Below, piece after piece: positions 14,801 through 26,237 of a stretch of 64,000 nt of DNA. This DNA comes from Amyelois transitella. Taxonomy: Eukaryota > Arthropoda > Insecta > Lepidoptera > Pyralidae. The stretch's first letter is position 1; each line of letters opens with the position of its first letter. The notes beneath the pieces were generated by a model. It searched no databases. It saw only the letters and a list, made by a program, of their open reading frames with translations, and was not told the origin of the DNA. The DNA lies in assembly GCF_032362555.1 (NCBI RefSeq), contig NC_083514.1, positions 1,845,001-1,909,000 on the forward strand. The letters run 5' to 3'. The position numbers were made by a program, and so were the translations under genes.

Positions 14801-17800
14801 GCATTTAAATGGCTGTCCGTTGAGAAGAAAAATCACATAAACACGTCGAGTTCAGATTGATTACTAACTAAAAGTTGTTTTTTTATTTCTAAATGCATAA
14901 GGTGTGGTAAAAAAAAATATTTTGTTCGATTCAATTTTCTTAAAAAAAAAAAGTAACCAAAGTGCTTAAAAAAATGTAGGCCGTGTCTAAACTACATTTG
15001 TTTCAAGTTTCCTCAAAATTTGTTTATTTATAACATACTCACGCCATACCTAGGAAAAAATGGAGTAGTCCTATTCTTTTTTTATTGGTGCCGGGAACTA
15101 CACGGCATAAAAGGCGATTAAGGGATAGGTTTATAAACTTGGGATTCTTCTTTGAGGCGATGGGCTATTAACCTGTCACTATTTTATATCTCAATCCAGA
15201 CTGAACGTGGCCTATCAGTCTTTTCAGGACTGTTGGCTCTGCCTCCGCCGCAAGGGATATATACGTGTTTATATTTATGTATGTTAATCTCGCCCATTAT
15301 GCAATTATTGTGCCCTCGCATTTATATGTATACATACATACATACATATGGTCACGTCTATATCCCTTGTGGGCTAGACAGAGCCAACAGTCTTGAAAAG
15401 ACTGAATGACCACGTTCAGCTATTTGGCTTAATGATAGAATTGAGATTCAAATAGTGATAGGTTGCTAGCCCATCGCCTAAAAAATAATCCCAAGTTTGT
15501 AAGCCTATCCCTTAGTCGCCTTTTACGACATCCATGGGAAAGAGATGGAGTGGTCCTATTCTTTTTTTGTATTGGTGCCGGGAACCACACGGCACCGCAT
15601 TTATATAAGTTTGGATATATTTTTTTTCTTATTCCGAATTATCGTCAGGTACCGTTTGTTTTACTTCTTTGTTTATTATGTTGACTGTACTTCCTTAAAC
15701 GTCTCAACTAATTACAATCGATATTAATAGACGCGGGGTTCACTCGGCCTTCCCTGTTAATTCTGTTATTGTACTTATATAGTAATCAACTAAGATGGCG
15801 TATGTTTGTATACCTTGTTTATGACACGTGTGTTCGCTCCCGCTACATATGTTTTGACATGCAACAGGGAATTCATACACACGTACAATCATATCTTTAT
15901 ACCTTACGGGGTAGACAGTCCACAATCTCGAAATACTGGAAGGCCACATTCAGCTGTATGAACATGCACTTTTGTATAATCATTTAATCATTTATTTATT
16001 CCTTGAATATGTTCACAATATATGTACAAAGGTCTCAAGTGTTCAAGCACAGTTTCTGTTAACACACATTCTACATTTGAAGGTGTTGGAATAATGTACT
16101 TACATATATCTTAAATAAGCAGCGTTATAGGCTCTGTCTTATTTTAATCATTTTACCATTTTTATGTCAAATAACAAAAATAAGTTTGTCAAATTAAAAT
16201 TAATAAAAAAAAAAAAATTACTTGGAATTCCGCATTCAACTAAACGTGGCCTTTCAGTCTTCCTAAGACTAAGGCTTTGTCTACCCATAGACGTGATTTT
16301 ATGTATTCTTTCATCCATATAGTCACGTCTTTATCGCTTGCGGGGTAGAAAGAGCCAACAGCTTAAAAAGATTGAAAGGCCACGTTTAGCTGTGTGGCTT
16401 TATGATTGAATTGTGATTCAAATAGTGACCGGTTGCTAGCCCATCGCCTAAAAATATGTACCGAATTAGTCAATTCTAATTTATTATTGAATTCTAGTTA
16501 AGTTTTAAGTTATATCATTGATAATAGATGGGTTATAATGTTAACTGTTGCAGTTGGATAATGGGTTAATTCAGGATCAGCTCACTCCAGTGTCAATATC
16601 CTTTTGGTGTTTAAACTTATTGCATTTTCACTAAAAGAAACGAAAGAGTCTAAAATGAAGTTAGTTATACCTAAGCTCTCATGATAATTTTGATTCAATC
16701 TTCCTAAAAGAGAAGTGAGTAGTAACTTTTTTATCTTTATAATATACATATAGTCACGTCTATATCCCTTACGGGGTAGACAGAGCCAATAGGCCCGAAA
16801 AGACTGAATGGTGCCGGGAACTACACGGCATAAAAGGCGACTAAGGCTTAAGAAATTGCGATCCTTTTTTTTAGGCGATGGGCTAGCAACCTGTCACTAT
16901 TTGGACCTCAATTCCATCATTAAGCCGAGCAGCTAAACGTAGCCTTTCAGTTTTTTCGGGTCTCCATAATATAATAATATGTATAATATAGTAATATTAG
17001 TCCTTATGTTAGGTCCAGTAACTTTTAGCTAGAGCTCGGTATCTGCCGAGCCGACGCGATGCCGTTTTTATCGCGTGAAAAACTATTGCTGTCCCGTTTC
17101 ACGTCATAATAAAAAGCGAAACAGCGATAGTTTATACCCTGGCGTGGGTAATTCTAGTTGATTCACAGATCTATACTCCTGTCTGATTTGTCGTCGGCCC
17201 AGCCCGTTAACAGGGAATCTTAGCCGGGCTTTGTCTGTGTGTTTATTCCTATGCAAAACGTCGCCTTTTACGACATCCGAAAAATAAAGTTATGTGGTAC
17301 TATTATAACTAGCTTTTGCCCGCAGCTCTGACTGTTACATACATACATATATACATAAAATCACGCCTCTTTCCGGGAGGAGTAGGCAGAGACTATATCT
17401 CTCCACTTGCTACGATTCATCCACATTCAATACTCTTTTCATGCAAGCTCGGCGGTTGCGGGTAGGTACTCTGCACTGCACTGACTGTTAATAACTTAAA
17501 TTCCCATTGTTCCCTTCCCTTGGGAATTATGAGGAATAAAGTCATAAGATTTCCATGGAAGTTTCATCAGAGTGTACTCCGGTGCACTCCAGTTAATTAC
17601 CACTAAAATTAATGCTGTGTCTGCATAAACTGCACGCATTCAACACAAAACGTATCAAACCAAATGACGATCATAACACCGCGATGAATGAGCCCTTCAC
17701 AGTTTTATCGGCATCACCAAAGGCGCGGGCGCAGGGCTATGCCCTCCTATGAAAGCGCCATTGATCTGAAGCGATTCGATACGCCAGACGCCTATTAAAT

Positions 17801-19916
17801 GTATGGTAAGCTGTGTGAATTGCATTTATGCTTGTTTTATTATCATTTGATTCGTATTCACACAGTTATACGGCAGATAAAGCTGATGAAATGTCATAAT
17901 TTGCTTTTTTTCTCATTAATATTTTTTGTGAATTTATTTTTAAACTAGATTTTGTGTTGAGAAATTTATAGTAAGAAGATTGTGTTACTCCTGAAGGATT
18001 GACCTGGCTCTATGCCGTACCTATATTATCAAAATCGGTCAAGCAGTAGCAGCAAGCTAATTCCTATGAAAGTGCAATTGATCTGAAGCAATTCGATACG
18101 CCAGACGCCCATTTAATGTATGGTAAACTGCGAGGATTACATTTATACTCGTTTTTTTATCATTATTATAATTCGTATTCCATAATTTTACAGGAAATAA
18201 ATCTCATGAGATGACAAGATTTGCTTTCTTATCGCGTACCTGTAATTACCAATTTCTTTTTAAAACTTATGTGCATATCTCTGCGTCCGTGGTTACAATT
18301 TACAGATTTCAGAAATTCTAGAAAAAAATATTAACAAAGTATCCGTTATTACTCCTAAAGATTTTGTTTGAAGGTTGTGCCAAATATCATTTAATTCTGT
18401 CAAGGTTGTTTTGTATCTTTAAAACTAGAAGTATTGATAAGATATAAATTTAGGTATGAAAATACAAATTTCCTGGCGTATCTAGTATCGTTGCAGCAGG
18501 GGCGAAAATAGTGGTGTCACGTTTCAAGAAAAAAATATCTTAACCCCAAGCTACGCCTCACTGACTCACTGTATGACTTACTCGACTGTCCCTAAAAAGT
18601 TGGCGAGACCAGCGGATGTCCGCCCTATAAACGCGCCGGATAAATTCCTTTTTTTGTTTTTATTCGCGTCTCCGCGACAAACTTGGAGTGAGTCAGTAGA
18701 AATTAGCTGCCGATCTCGGGAAAAAAGGCGAATGATGTTTGATGAGTGATGTTTAAGTTATGCACCAAACGTATGGGTAACATAATTAATTTAATGAGTT
18801 GAATCATAGATAAATTAATGAAATTAAGGTAAATATAGGTACTTTTTGTAAGTAATAAAATAGAATGGTGATGGTAATTGGCAAAATATTATAGTGGTAA
18901 AATCGACACGCTATGTAGAAGAAGAAGTAATACAATGTAGGTACTCGTAATATGTAATTACATACCTAGCTCCTGTTGTTAGGTACAGGGGTTCATATAT
19001 TGATAAAAAACTTATTCTAAACTCGTGTAGCAGCCAAAATAGCTTCCGAAAGACAGGAATAAATATATATACATATATTTTAGTTGATCGACTTTTATGT
19101 CTTTGCCCAGACTACGTACCTACGTAAATGTCTTAGCGACTTTTTAGTATTACTTATTCTGTGGTAAATTTATATTTCAAAATTCGAATATCAACATCAA
19201 AATTATCCATATAGTGATGTGCCATGTTTGTTTACCCAGCTGTAGTGTCTGTCGTGCTTCCTATCGCTGGAATGGCGTTTGATGTCGATTACGAGCAGAG
19301 CACTCCGTTTTATGTCCGTTAGTGTTAAGTGACCGATAATTCGGATGCTTTCTAATGTGGTTTTTATGGAATTCACTTTAAATATTTGTAACACGTGAAT
19401 CAAATTTTTGAGTGACGTGGGACTGTTACGAATTAATATCGATATTTTTTTTCTTAAGAGTTTTTCAAAATTTTTTATAATTTCTAATTTGCACCCTTTT
19501 GAAGAAATTCTACTTATACGTTTGATATATGCAATAATATATTATAAACAAGTAATATAGGTATGTCATTATTTCCTAAAAGTAAATTCCACCATAATAT
19601 TGACATTATTTACAAATAAAGAACTGTCAGAGGATGCGGTGCTCGTTATGGAATTGTTTTCCTAAAGATATTCTTACTGTAAACAACATTTCGCCGCCTT
19701 CCACGAATAGTGGCATGCCTTTAGTATATCAACGTTCAAGAGAATCGATACTGTAAACACAATATTTAACTTAAACAATAACAAACATTTCAAGTGCTTA
19801 CCGACAACTCCCACCGCGCTGAATATGCAGGCGCATGCCGCTGCCAAAATAGTAGCCTCTCTTGGGTAAAAAGTTGCATTATGCGAGTCACTGATATCCA
19901 TATCTGGGACCATCAT
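2893..19916 (-). CDS. moody: Moody-type rhodopsin-family GPCR, five exons, complete
   Basis: Exons in transcription order are 19916-19802, 10887-10641, 5843-5741, 3827-3625 and 3274-2893. The phases join perfectly to 349 codons plus stop. The protein has an N-terminal NAT glycosylation site, TM1 ending GVVGN across the first junction, LCVSDLL in TM2, an arginine motif NRY (about residues 120-122) instead of DRY, paired extracellular Cys (LCQMF and TFSCTI), and NPLIY (287-291) in TM7. The stretch SYPWFHIIAS-ILAWASSVINP matches insect Moody better than its sister Tre1. In Drosophila, Moody acts in surface glia, signalling through heterotrimeric G proteins to seal the blood-brain barrier. The first ATG was chosen because an in-frame TGA lies just upstream. 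The C-terminal tail is shorter than I recall for fly Moody. Intron 1 is about 8.9 kb and full of repeats; intron 2 carries partial exon copies. A Tre1-like paralogue is the main alternative. Confidence 0.88.
5255..5727 (+). repeat. Two tandem SINE-A copies (5255-5400 deleted, 5485-5727)
   Basis: SINE-A is my name for the dominant repeat. Its head is a short hairpin (GTGCCG...CGGCAC), the body contains GGATGTCGTAAAAGGCGACT and GGCGATGGGCTAGCAACC, then CAGTCTTTTCAAGACTG, and it ends GGGATATAGACGTGA plus (TATG)n. The first copy here has lost the middle of the body. The second is nearly complete. Both are in moody intron 3 (transcribed antisense). Confidence 0.85.
6026..6370 (-). repeat. SINE-A copy with its head part duplicated
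   Basis: A diverged reverse-orientation SINE-A covers 6026-6263. About 90 bp of its head half (CGTCTCTTACGACA... to ..GAGAACCACGCGG) is repeated in tandem at about 6283-6360. Confidence 0.75.
6551..6833 (-). mobile_element. Helitron-like non-autonomous element, variant 2
   Basis: The sequence starts ACTAGCTGTGCCCGCGACTT and ends AATATTAGTATAGAT. These termini (CTAG at one end, TAATATTA near the other) are typical of the small Helitron-like elements common in Lepidoptera. A second copy of this variant hosts the RTE insertion at 28117-31229. Confidence 0.6.
7191..7449 (-). repeat. SINE-A, nearly full length
   Basis: Reverse orientation: it starts with a CATACATACATA tail and TGGTCACGTCTATATCCC and ends at the CACGGCAC head. 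It lies in moody intron 2. Confidence 0.88.
8119..8378 (+). repeat. SINE-A, nearly full length
   Basis: Forward copy with head GTGTGGTTCCCGGCACC and a (TATG)n tail; in moody intron 2. Confidence 0.88.
8957..9122 (-). repeat. SINE-A, tail half
   Basis: Reverse copy from the CATACATA tail to ..AATCCTAAGTTTATAAGCCTA. The head part is missing and is followed by two diverged copies of a short AT-rich unit (ACTCACTAACGCATCA) at about 9150-9235. A head-only SINE-A piece occurs at 9484-9528. Confidence 0.8.
9528..10634 (-). repeat. Tandem array of three partial moody exon-2 copies
   Basis: A unit of about 316-333 bp is repeated head to tail downstream (in transcription) of moody exon 2 (10641-10887). 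Each unit carries the last ~157 nt of the exon, its 5' splice site (ACTTAC on the plus strand) and ~150 nt of intron that includes CTTTATAAAAGACTTTTATC. Exon pieces start at about 9675, 10000 and 10312 on the plus strand. All three lose homology to the real exon at the same point, just past CAGAACAGCAG. The copies encode the end of TM2 through TM3 and NR(Y). They lack the 5' part of the exon and its acceptor, so as they stand they are not substitutes for it. Differences from the real exon are almost all synonymous (one F-to-S change seen in two copies). Confidence 0.9.
10984..11171 (+). repeat. SINE-A, 5'-truncated
   Basis: It begins in the body (CTCATGGATTTTGTTAAAGG) and ends in a GTGACTATATGTACATATGTATG tail; in moody intron 1. 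Confidence 0.8.
11464..11670 (-). mobile_element. Helitron-like non-autonomous element, variant 1
   Basis: ACTAGAGGCCGCCCGCGACTT at one end and TTATAATAGTAGTAGGAT at the other, with the conserved internal GGTTCAGTAGTTTTTGCGTG. It matches the copies at 14230, 23457, 42865, 58983 and 63120. Confidence 0.7.
11797..11940 (-). repeat. SINE-A, tail half
   Basis: Reverse copy from the tail to ..GTGACAGCC TAAAAAGAGTATT, with the head missing. Confidence 0.8.
12426..12683 (-). repeat. SINE-A, nearly full length
   Basis: Reverse copy with a CATACATACATATGG tail and a diverged head (GGTCCCGGGAACACACGCCAC); in moody intron 1. Confidence 0.87.
14230..14433 (-). mobile_element. Helitron-like non-autonomous element, variant 1
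   Basis: Termini ACTAGAGACCGCCCGCGACTT and CATTTATAATATTAGTAGGAT; in moody intron 1. A small SINE-A tail piece lies downstream at 14610-14676. Confidence 0.7.
15045..15290 (+). repeat. SINE-A with inverted head
   Basis: The first ~65 bp are the SINE-A head in reverse orientation (..TATTGGTGCCGGGAACTACACGGCA). They join directly to a forward body starting TAAAAGGCGATTAAGG and running to a degenerate tail. The same junction occurs at 16806-16850, so this is a rearranged subfamily rather than two chance insertions. Confidence 0.8.
15331..15595 (-). repeat. SINE-A, full length
   Basis: Reverse copy with a long CATACATACATACATA tail and intact head CGGGAACCACACGGCAC. It lies only ~40 bp from the inverted-head copy. 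A degenerate tail piece follows at 15880-15958. Confidence 0.9.
16236..16456. repeat. Two SINE-A tail pieces meeting tail to tail
   Basis: A forward tail piece (16236-16305, ..GACGTGATTTTATGTATT) abuts a reverse piece (about 16310-16456) that starts TCATCCATATAGTCACG. This suggests one copy inserted into the tail of the other. Confidence 0.7.
16742..16965. repeat. SINE-A of the inverted-head subfamily, with extra tail piece
   Basis: A reverse tail piece (16742-16805) is joined to GGTGCCGGGAACTACACGGCA and then to a forward body TAAAAGGCGACTAAGG. The junction is the same as at 15045-15290. A further head fragment occurs at 17255-17320. Confidence 0.75.
17337..17470 (-). mobile_element. 5'-truncated RTE-type LINE, 3' end only
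   Basis: CATACATACATATATACATAAAATCACGCC... followed by a diverged match to the 3' end of the LINE at 28394-31186 (..GGAGGAGTAGGCAGAGACTAT, ..CAAGCTCGGCGG). Only ~130 bp remain. It lies in moody intron 1. Confidence 0.8.
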
Positions 19917-20936
19917 AACTTCAATGTCAATTTGTCACTTTAGCACACCACTAAAACGTCACTTAATTTAAATTTCGAACACTTTCTTGACATATTTATT
20001 TTTTCAATGTTTACACTGCGCCATCTGTTCAGCCAGTTTATAATCGCCGCATGTCCATGACACGATCTGTAACAAAATAGGAGTTAAATTACATATTTTG
20101 AGCACGTGTCGTGTTCATATGTAATCGAGTTACAAATTAGAAGGAAAGAAACTGTTTATGGCGTCGTGTGTATGAGGGGCACGATGCGACTTTTGTTTGT
20201 TTTTGTTCTTTCTATTACCTGCAGAAGATAACAGATGGTCATAATTTAACTTTATGAGTTTATTTTAAAATAGAACAGTATTCCAAATTAATGTAAATAT
20301 AACAAAAATTGAAACGAATTTAAAATTTCTTGGTAAATTAAAAAACTTTTTTAAATAATGGAATATCATAAGCATTGTTTAAGGGAAGAAATATTTTTTT
20401 TTTTAAATCTCATGATTCCGTTTGCAAGCAGTTTAGCTTTACCATACTTGACCGACATAAATTGCACGATAAAAGTCGTGATGAATACAAAGAAGTGCAT
20501 GTTTATGGACAGACACAATGTGTGACTGACGCCGCGTGCGCATCTAGTGCGTAAAGACATGCGTGCATGTATTACCATAAAATATGAATATGGCACAGTT
20601 TGGATTCAATGATCGCTTACGGATACCTCTCGGGCGTTCACATCACTATTTGCCCGTCTCATATCCGGTTAAATGACGCTGGTGCTAACAACCAAAAACA
20701 AAGATTAAAAAAAAATCTTATTGTGCATTGATCAACAATGCCGATAAATAGATTAATTATCGCATAGTTGTAATTGTTTAAAAAAATCATATATTGACGG
20801 CATACCTACCTAATTATTATAATTTTTTAATAGTTTACTCTACACTTATGTATGGAAAATTTCATGGTTCAATGGTTTAACTGGAGGTAACAAACTTTTC
20901 ATCATAATATTCAAATTCAAATTTTAATTAGCATAA

Positions 20937-21085
20937 TATGTTTGTTTGTTTGTAAACTCTTTATTGCACATAAAAAGAAATGTAACCTTAGTTGAACAGT
21001 CATTGGACTTAGAAGAATATGTACAATGGCGGACTTATCCCAATCGGGATTTCTTCCAGTCAACCAAAAATGAGTAGGTACAACA
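20937..21085 (-). mobile_element. CR1-like LINE 3' end
   Basis: TTTGTTTGTAAACTCTTTATTGCACATAAAAA then ..GTACAATGGCGGACTTATCCC and CTTCCAGTCAACC. The same 3' UTR module recurs at 24295, 40690, 49258 and 51425. Confidence 0.6.
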
Positions 21086-21298
21086 AGGTCTTAAATTTAT
21101 ATAACAGATTCTCATATTAACCCTTTAGGATATTATTTCGGATGTTAGTTGCGGTTTTAACTCTACCGTAAAATCCAATCACGTTAATAACAAAATCATG
21201 CGAAAAATGCGATTAAACATTAGATTAATACAATAAAGTTGATTAACTTTATTGCGAGGTAACTGTAATTTACGTCACCCACAACCAATTTTTCATTG

Positions 21299-21538
21299 AT
21301 TCATATAATCACGTCTATATCCATTGCGGGGTAGACAGTGCCAACAGTCTTGAAGATACTGATGGGCCACGCTCAGGTATTTGGCTTTATGATAGAATTT
21401 AGATTCAAATAGTGACAGGTTGCTAGCCTATCGCCTAAAATATGAATCCCAAGTGTAGGTAAGTCTTACGACATTCATGGGAAATAAGATGGAGTGGTCC
21501 TATTCTTTTTTATATTGGTGCCGGGAACCATAACGCAC
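21299..21538 (-). repeat. SINE-A, nearly full length
   Basis: Reverse copy without an obvious long tail, with a slightly damaged head (GGGAACCATAACGCAC). A tail-side piece lies at 21778-21880. Confidence 0.85.
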
Positions 21539-22294
21539 AATTTTTTCGATTGTTTTAATTAAAGAAAATGTGCGCAGGACTATCTACGATGACAATAAAC
21601 GGCAAGGACATTTAGTACCGTTGTCTTAGCGCTCGTTCGCTCATCATACTTACCTCTTTGTATTTGGCATACAAACGGCTTTTTAAAATCTATAAAGAGT
21701 GGCGCGTCCTTCTAAGAGACACGCGTCATTTTATGGCATATTCCTTTTTGAGGAAACACTTGAGACAGATACTTATTATTACATACTTACATATAATCAC
21801 GTCTATATCCCTTGCGGGGTAGACAGAGCCAACAGCTTTGAAAATACTGATGGGCCATGTTCAGCTGTTTGGCTTGATGATTTATGTATATATGTATACT
21901 ACTATATAAATAATACACTACTTATTGTGTAAAGCAAATAAATTCAATTTTCATAGTAAAAAGGATGCACAATTTTCATCAAGTTTCATACGTAAGTACC
22001 TAACAATTTTTAACTCCTTGTAAGTATGCTTAGAGTAACTTGCAGACTTCCGACCCAAAACGATAGCCCGCGTTATTGTAAGCACAACACTTACAAAGGA
22101 GTTAAGAAATTGTTAGAGTTCACATAATAGGTATGTATATACAAAAGTTGGTGGTAATTGCAGAATTATGTATGCTCAAAACTTATTTAACGTGTACTTA
22201 TAACACTTTCAGAAACCGACATATTTAACACAAATGTATGAACATTTGAGTTTTAAGAGTTATTTAATTACACTTAGTGGTATACCATATCTTT

Positions 22295-22553
22295 TCCATG
22301 GATGTCGTAAAAGGCTTCAAAGGGCCTATTACTTTGTCGCCTTATACGACTAAGTCGTTTGTTGCTACCGGCATCAATATAAAAAAGAATAGGACCACTC
22401 CATCTTTTTCCCATTGATATCGTAAAAGGCGACTAAGGGATATGCTTTTTTACTAGGCTAGCAAGCTGAACGTGGCCTATCAGTTTTTTAAAGACTGTTT
22501 GCTCTGTCTAGCCCGCAATGGATATAGATGTGATTATGCATGTATGTATGTAT
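22295..22553 (+). repeat. SINE-A, internally deleted, with extra body fragment
   Basis: A body fragment (22295-22355) precedes a forward copy (22365-22553) with head CTACCGGCATCAATA and tail GATTATGCATGTATGTATG. A 5'-truncated copy follows at 22806-22945. Confidence 0.78.
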
Positions 22554-23456
22554 CAGTGGTATAATGACGTCTGTACATAATACAAGGAAAGGAAAAAAAT
22601 TGTAGCTATCTCTGTGGTTCGTTTCTATTGTAGGTACTATTGAAATCATGGCGTTATTTGAAGTGAATATGTCCTTATTTATATTATTGTGTGCCACATA
22701 AACGTGCCATACCTCGCACATATTGTTGTTATTTATTTATTTATTTATTTACGCCAATAATACATTTATTTACGCCAATAATACATTTATTTGCGTAAAT
22801 AAATAAATATTAATAAACTTGGGATTCCTATTGTAGGCGATGGGCTAGCAACCTGTCACTATTTGAATTGAACGTGGCCTGTCAGTCTTTTCACTATTGT
22901 TGCCTCTGTCTACCCCGCAAATTATATAGACGTGACTATATGTATGTTCGCATTTATTATTTATTTTAAGGCTAAGGTTATTTACGCTCTTGGCACTGAT
23001 ATAAATCAATGCCTACTCTACGCGTGTAACTAACGACGGCATTCATATTAAAATATACATTGTTTGAGTCAAAATATGTAATCGATAAGTGAAGGAATTA
23101 TAAAGATACACATCCCTATAAAATACCAAACCCCTCACGATTGTACCTATAGCTACGCCCCTGCATCTTAGAAGATTTCCTGCCTCTGTCAGTTATGCTC
23201 TCGCGCCTTCCATGAATTTTTTTGACATAACCAGAACAGAAGTCATACATTGACTATTTTATATCTGAAAATTTTTACTTCGAAGCTACAAAAAAAACTT
23301 AGTGTTTAAAAAGTAAGTGATACATTATGTATAAACAGTCAGACCGTCATTGTCTGACTTTTTATATGTATCTAAGGTTCGTTCACATTGACTAGTGTTT
23401 GTCGAGTAAGATGAGTGTCTGCCTACTCCCAGTCCCATGTTCCTTTCTGGACTCCA

Positions 23457-23670
23457 TCCTACTAATATTATAAATGCGAAAGTTTGTATGTCAGGATGTC
23501 AGTATGGATGTTTGTTACACTTTCACGCAAAATCTACTGAACCGATTACGATGAAATTAGGTATGTAGGTAGCTGAAGACCCAGAATAACAGAAGGGCTA
23601 CTTTTTATCCCAGAGTTCCCGCGGGATTAATAGGGTTTACATGCGGACGAAGTCGCGGGCGGCCTCTAGT
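23457..23670 (+). mobile_element. Helitron-like non-autonomous element, variant 1
   Basis: Starts ATCCTACTAATATTATAAAT and ends GCGGGCGGCCTCTAGT. The best-preserved copy in the window together with 58983-59204 and 63120-63371. Confidence 0.72.
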
Positions 23671-23824
23671 AATCCATTATTCCATAATCGAACTTTGACC
23701 TGTATCCATGAGTGAGTCAGTTAAATAAAAGTTATTACACTCACCAAGCACTTAGTAAAAATTGTTCTACCCCGCGGATTTGTTACAAAATTGCAGACAA
23801 CAACACTATTATTAAACAACAGCT

Positions 23825-24048
23825 ATGCCGTATGGTTCTTGGCACCCCATAACTTTCCCATGAATGTCGTGAAAATCGACTAAGGCTAGGCTTATAAACT
23901 TGGGATTCCTCTTGTAGGCGATGGGCTAGCAACCTGTCACTGTTTGAATCTCAATTCCATCATGAAGCTGAATGTGGCATTTCAGTCTTCTCGAGACTGT
24001 AGCCTCTGTCTACCCCGCAAGGGATGTAGACGTGACTATATGTATGTA
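23825..24048 (+). repeat. SINE-A, diverged
   Basis: Head TGCCGTATGGTTCTTGGCACC, short deletion behind it, tail GTGACTATATGTATGTATT. Confidence 0.82.
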
Positions 24049-24294
24049 TTATCAGCTGTAATTAATAACAATGAACTCACCTATTGTATCAACATTTATC
24101 ATCATTATTTATGCGAAGTCGTTAATCGTATCAATGTCTTAAATCACAGACAAATGCCCTACATATTTGCAAGAAATGATGGAGTCTTGGCGCCTTCACT
24201 GTTCTAGTCTATAAACTGGATTGTAGTTAGGTCTTCTAGTTAAATTCTAGAATCTAGTTGAAAAATTATCTTTTAGGTTGCCCTTATTTATTCA

Positions 24295-24640
24295 TTTATT
24301 TAAAACTTTATTGCACAAAACAAAAATGTGCAAAGGCGGACTTAATATACCGTTTGGCATTTGGCTCTACCAGTCAACCAGCTGACCAAACAGAAAAACT
24401 TTAGGTTTGGGCTGCAACGTTGATTTGAACGCAGAGCGACTCTCCTAATCATTTCAGGAAGAGCATACAGCCTGAACCTGGAAAGATTTGTCCAAAAAAG
24501 TGGACCGAAACAGAGGAGTAGACGCATTGTCAAGTTGTCTGAAGAGCGAAGAGAACGGGAATAGGCGGAACTGAGAAGCGGGAATTTAGATTTTAGGTAA
24601 AGAGTGGGCATCATTGAGTAGAGAGTACAACAAACAAAGA
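24295..24640 (-). mobile_element. CR1-like LINE 3' end with decayed ORF remnant
   Basis: In the reverse direction a decayed protein stretch (..KSFQVQAV..) resembles the ending SFQVQAIRLWNSLPESV readable at 52000-52420, a form typical of CR1/Jockey-type LINE C-termini. It is followed by a 3' UTR ending GTGCAATAAAGTTTTAAATA. Frameshifts and stops make it a dead copy. Confidence 0.6.
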
Positions 24641-24992
24641 ATTCTGGCTCAAAACCTACCTAACCTACCTAGCATTCGCACTCGCATTCGCACATTCGCA
24701 TCGCGAAACATTCGCGTTCGCATCCGCCTTCGCGAATGCGGCAAAAGTGACATTCGTGACATCCCTACTTTACAACCGTACTAACCTCAACTACTTTTTA
24801 CAATTTCAGCATTTTCAGCTTTCGTCATGTAAAACAAAAATAAGCTACTTGAGTTGGAGCGCCCAGCCGTCTATGCTCACTTGCGTCATAGCGTTTCATC
24901 ATCACCACGCGTTTCTGCCTCGATAATGCATGTGCATCTGTTTGTGTTGTTTATTCTCGGAGACTCCAATATGAGAACACAACTAGTTACGA

Positions 24993-25180
24993 GTGCCGTG
25001 TGGTTTCCGACACTGTAGAATAGGAAAGACGTCGTAAAAGGCGACTAAGGGAATGGCTCGTTAACTTGGAATCCTTGTAGGCGATGGGCAAGCAACCTGT
25101 CACTATTTGAATCTCATTTATTAAGCACACAGCTGAACGTGACCTTTTCAACAAGTTGGCTCTGTCTACCCCACAAGGAC
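24993..25180 (+). repeat. SINE-A, diverged, tail lost
   Basis: Head GTGCCGTGTGGTTTCCGACAC, with deletions in the body; it stops at CTACCCCACAAGG. Confidence 0.78.
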
Positions 25181-25530
25181 ACACACAACAAACGAATAAA
25201 ACTTACTTCCGCATTTATAATATTAGCCAAGATAGATAAATCACCGCGTGTGGTACTTATAATACTTTTTGCACAGTTTAATTCATAGCCTTCCAGTGTT
25301 TTGAAAATTTACTCTCTCTACACCCAAAGGTATAAAAACCGCGATGTCTATGTGTGTGCGTACGTAATTGTAATAATGGTCGAAATCGAAGGTGAAACGG
25401 AACGTGACTCAAACATAAGTGTTCAAGTGGGCAGTATTATGAGTCAAGTGATTGCTTTTACTAGTCATTGCTAAAATACTTTACAAATAGCATATGGTTC
25501 GATAACTATTCAATACAGTTATAGATTCTG

Positions 25531-25745
25531 CGCCGTGCGGTCTCCGATCGTTCTCATATAGATTTCGTAAAAGATGACTAAGGGAATAGGCACATTGTAA
25601 AGTTGCTCTGAAGTTATGTACGTTAGTTTGAATCCTAACCGATGCTCTTGTGGTGAGGGATACACCCAATTCAGGATCCATGGTCAAAGGCATACCCCAG
25701 GCTCCTCTGCAGAGTGGTGAGGATGCAACCGGGACTAAAGTCAGG
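25531..25745. repeat. SINE-A head piece joined to a SINE-B (tRNA-type) body piece
   Basis: 25531-25600 resembles a decayed SINE-A head. 25603-25745 matches the body shared by the copies at 42060-42195 and 57945-58000 (GCTCCTCTGCAGAGTGGTGAGGATG and AACCGGGACTAAAG). Confidence 0.6.
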
Positions 25746-25787
25746 GCGAAGAAATATGGCATGGTTTCTAAAGGATTACAACTTACA

Positions 25788-26050
25788 GCTTACATACATA
25801 CATACGTCTATATCCCTTGTGGGGTAGACAGAGCCAACAGTCTTGAAAAGACTGATAGGCCACGCTCAGCTATTTGGCTTAATGATACGAGTAGAATTGA
25901 GATTCAAATAGTGACAGGTTGCTAGCCCATCGCCTATAAAAAGGATCCCAAGTTTGTAAGCCTATCCCTTAGTCGCATTTTACGACATCCATAGGTTAGA
26001 GATGGAGTGGTCCTATTCTTTTATGTACTGGTGCTGGGAACCACACGGCA
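25788..26050 (-). repeat. SINE-A, full length
   Basis: Reverse copy with a CATACATACATACG tail and head GGGAACCACACGGCA. Confidence 0.88.
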
Positions 26051-26237
26051 GTTACAATATACAGCTTAACTGCAAGAAATTAGAGTTTATCCTTTGGAAT
26101 TGTGATCATTATGACGATCCGAGGGTTAGACATGTTCCCTCGTATTAATGACAAACAAACAACGACTTTTATCACTACGCACTGGAGAGAGTGAAATGTA
26201 TTTAATTTAGTATCATACACATATACTTACATACATA

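Larger units (their letters stand above)
19917..26237. other. Intergenic or promoter-side DNA upstream of moody, mostly repeats
   Basis: Apart from the repeat copies listed separately I see no exon here. Moody's promoter and any 5' UTR exons should lie within this stretch, but I could not pick out a TATA box or a clear initiator. Confidence 0.4.

Noticed and set aside
19203..20596. Short reverse frames upstream of moody exon 1
   Set aside because: AT-rich, no splice-site support, no recognisable motif, interrupted by stops.
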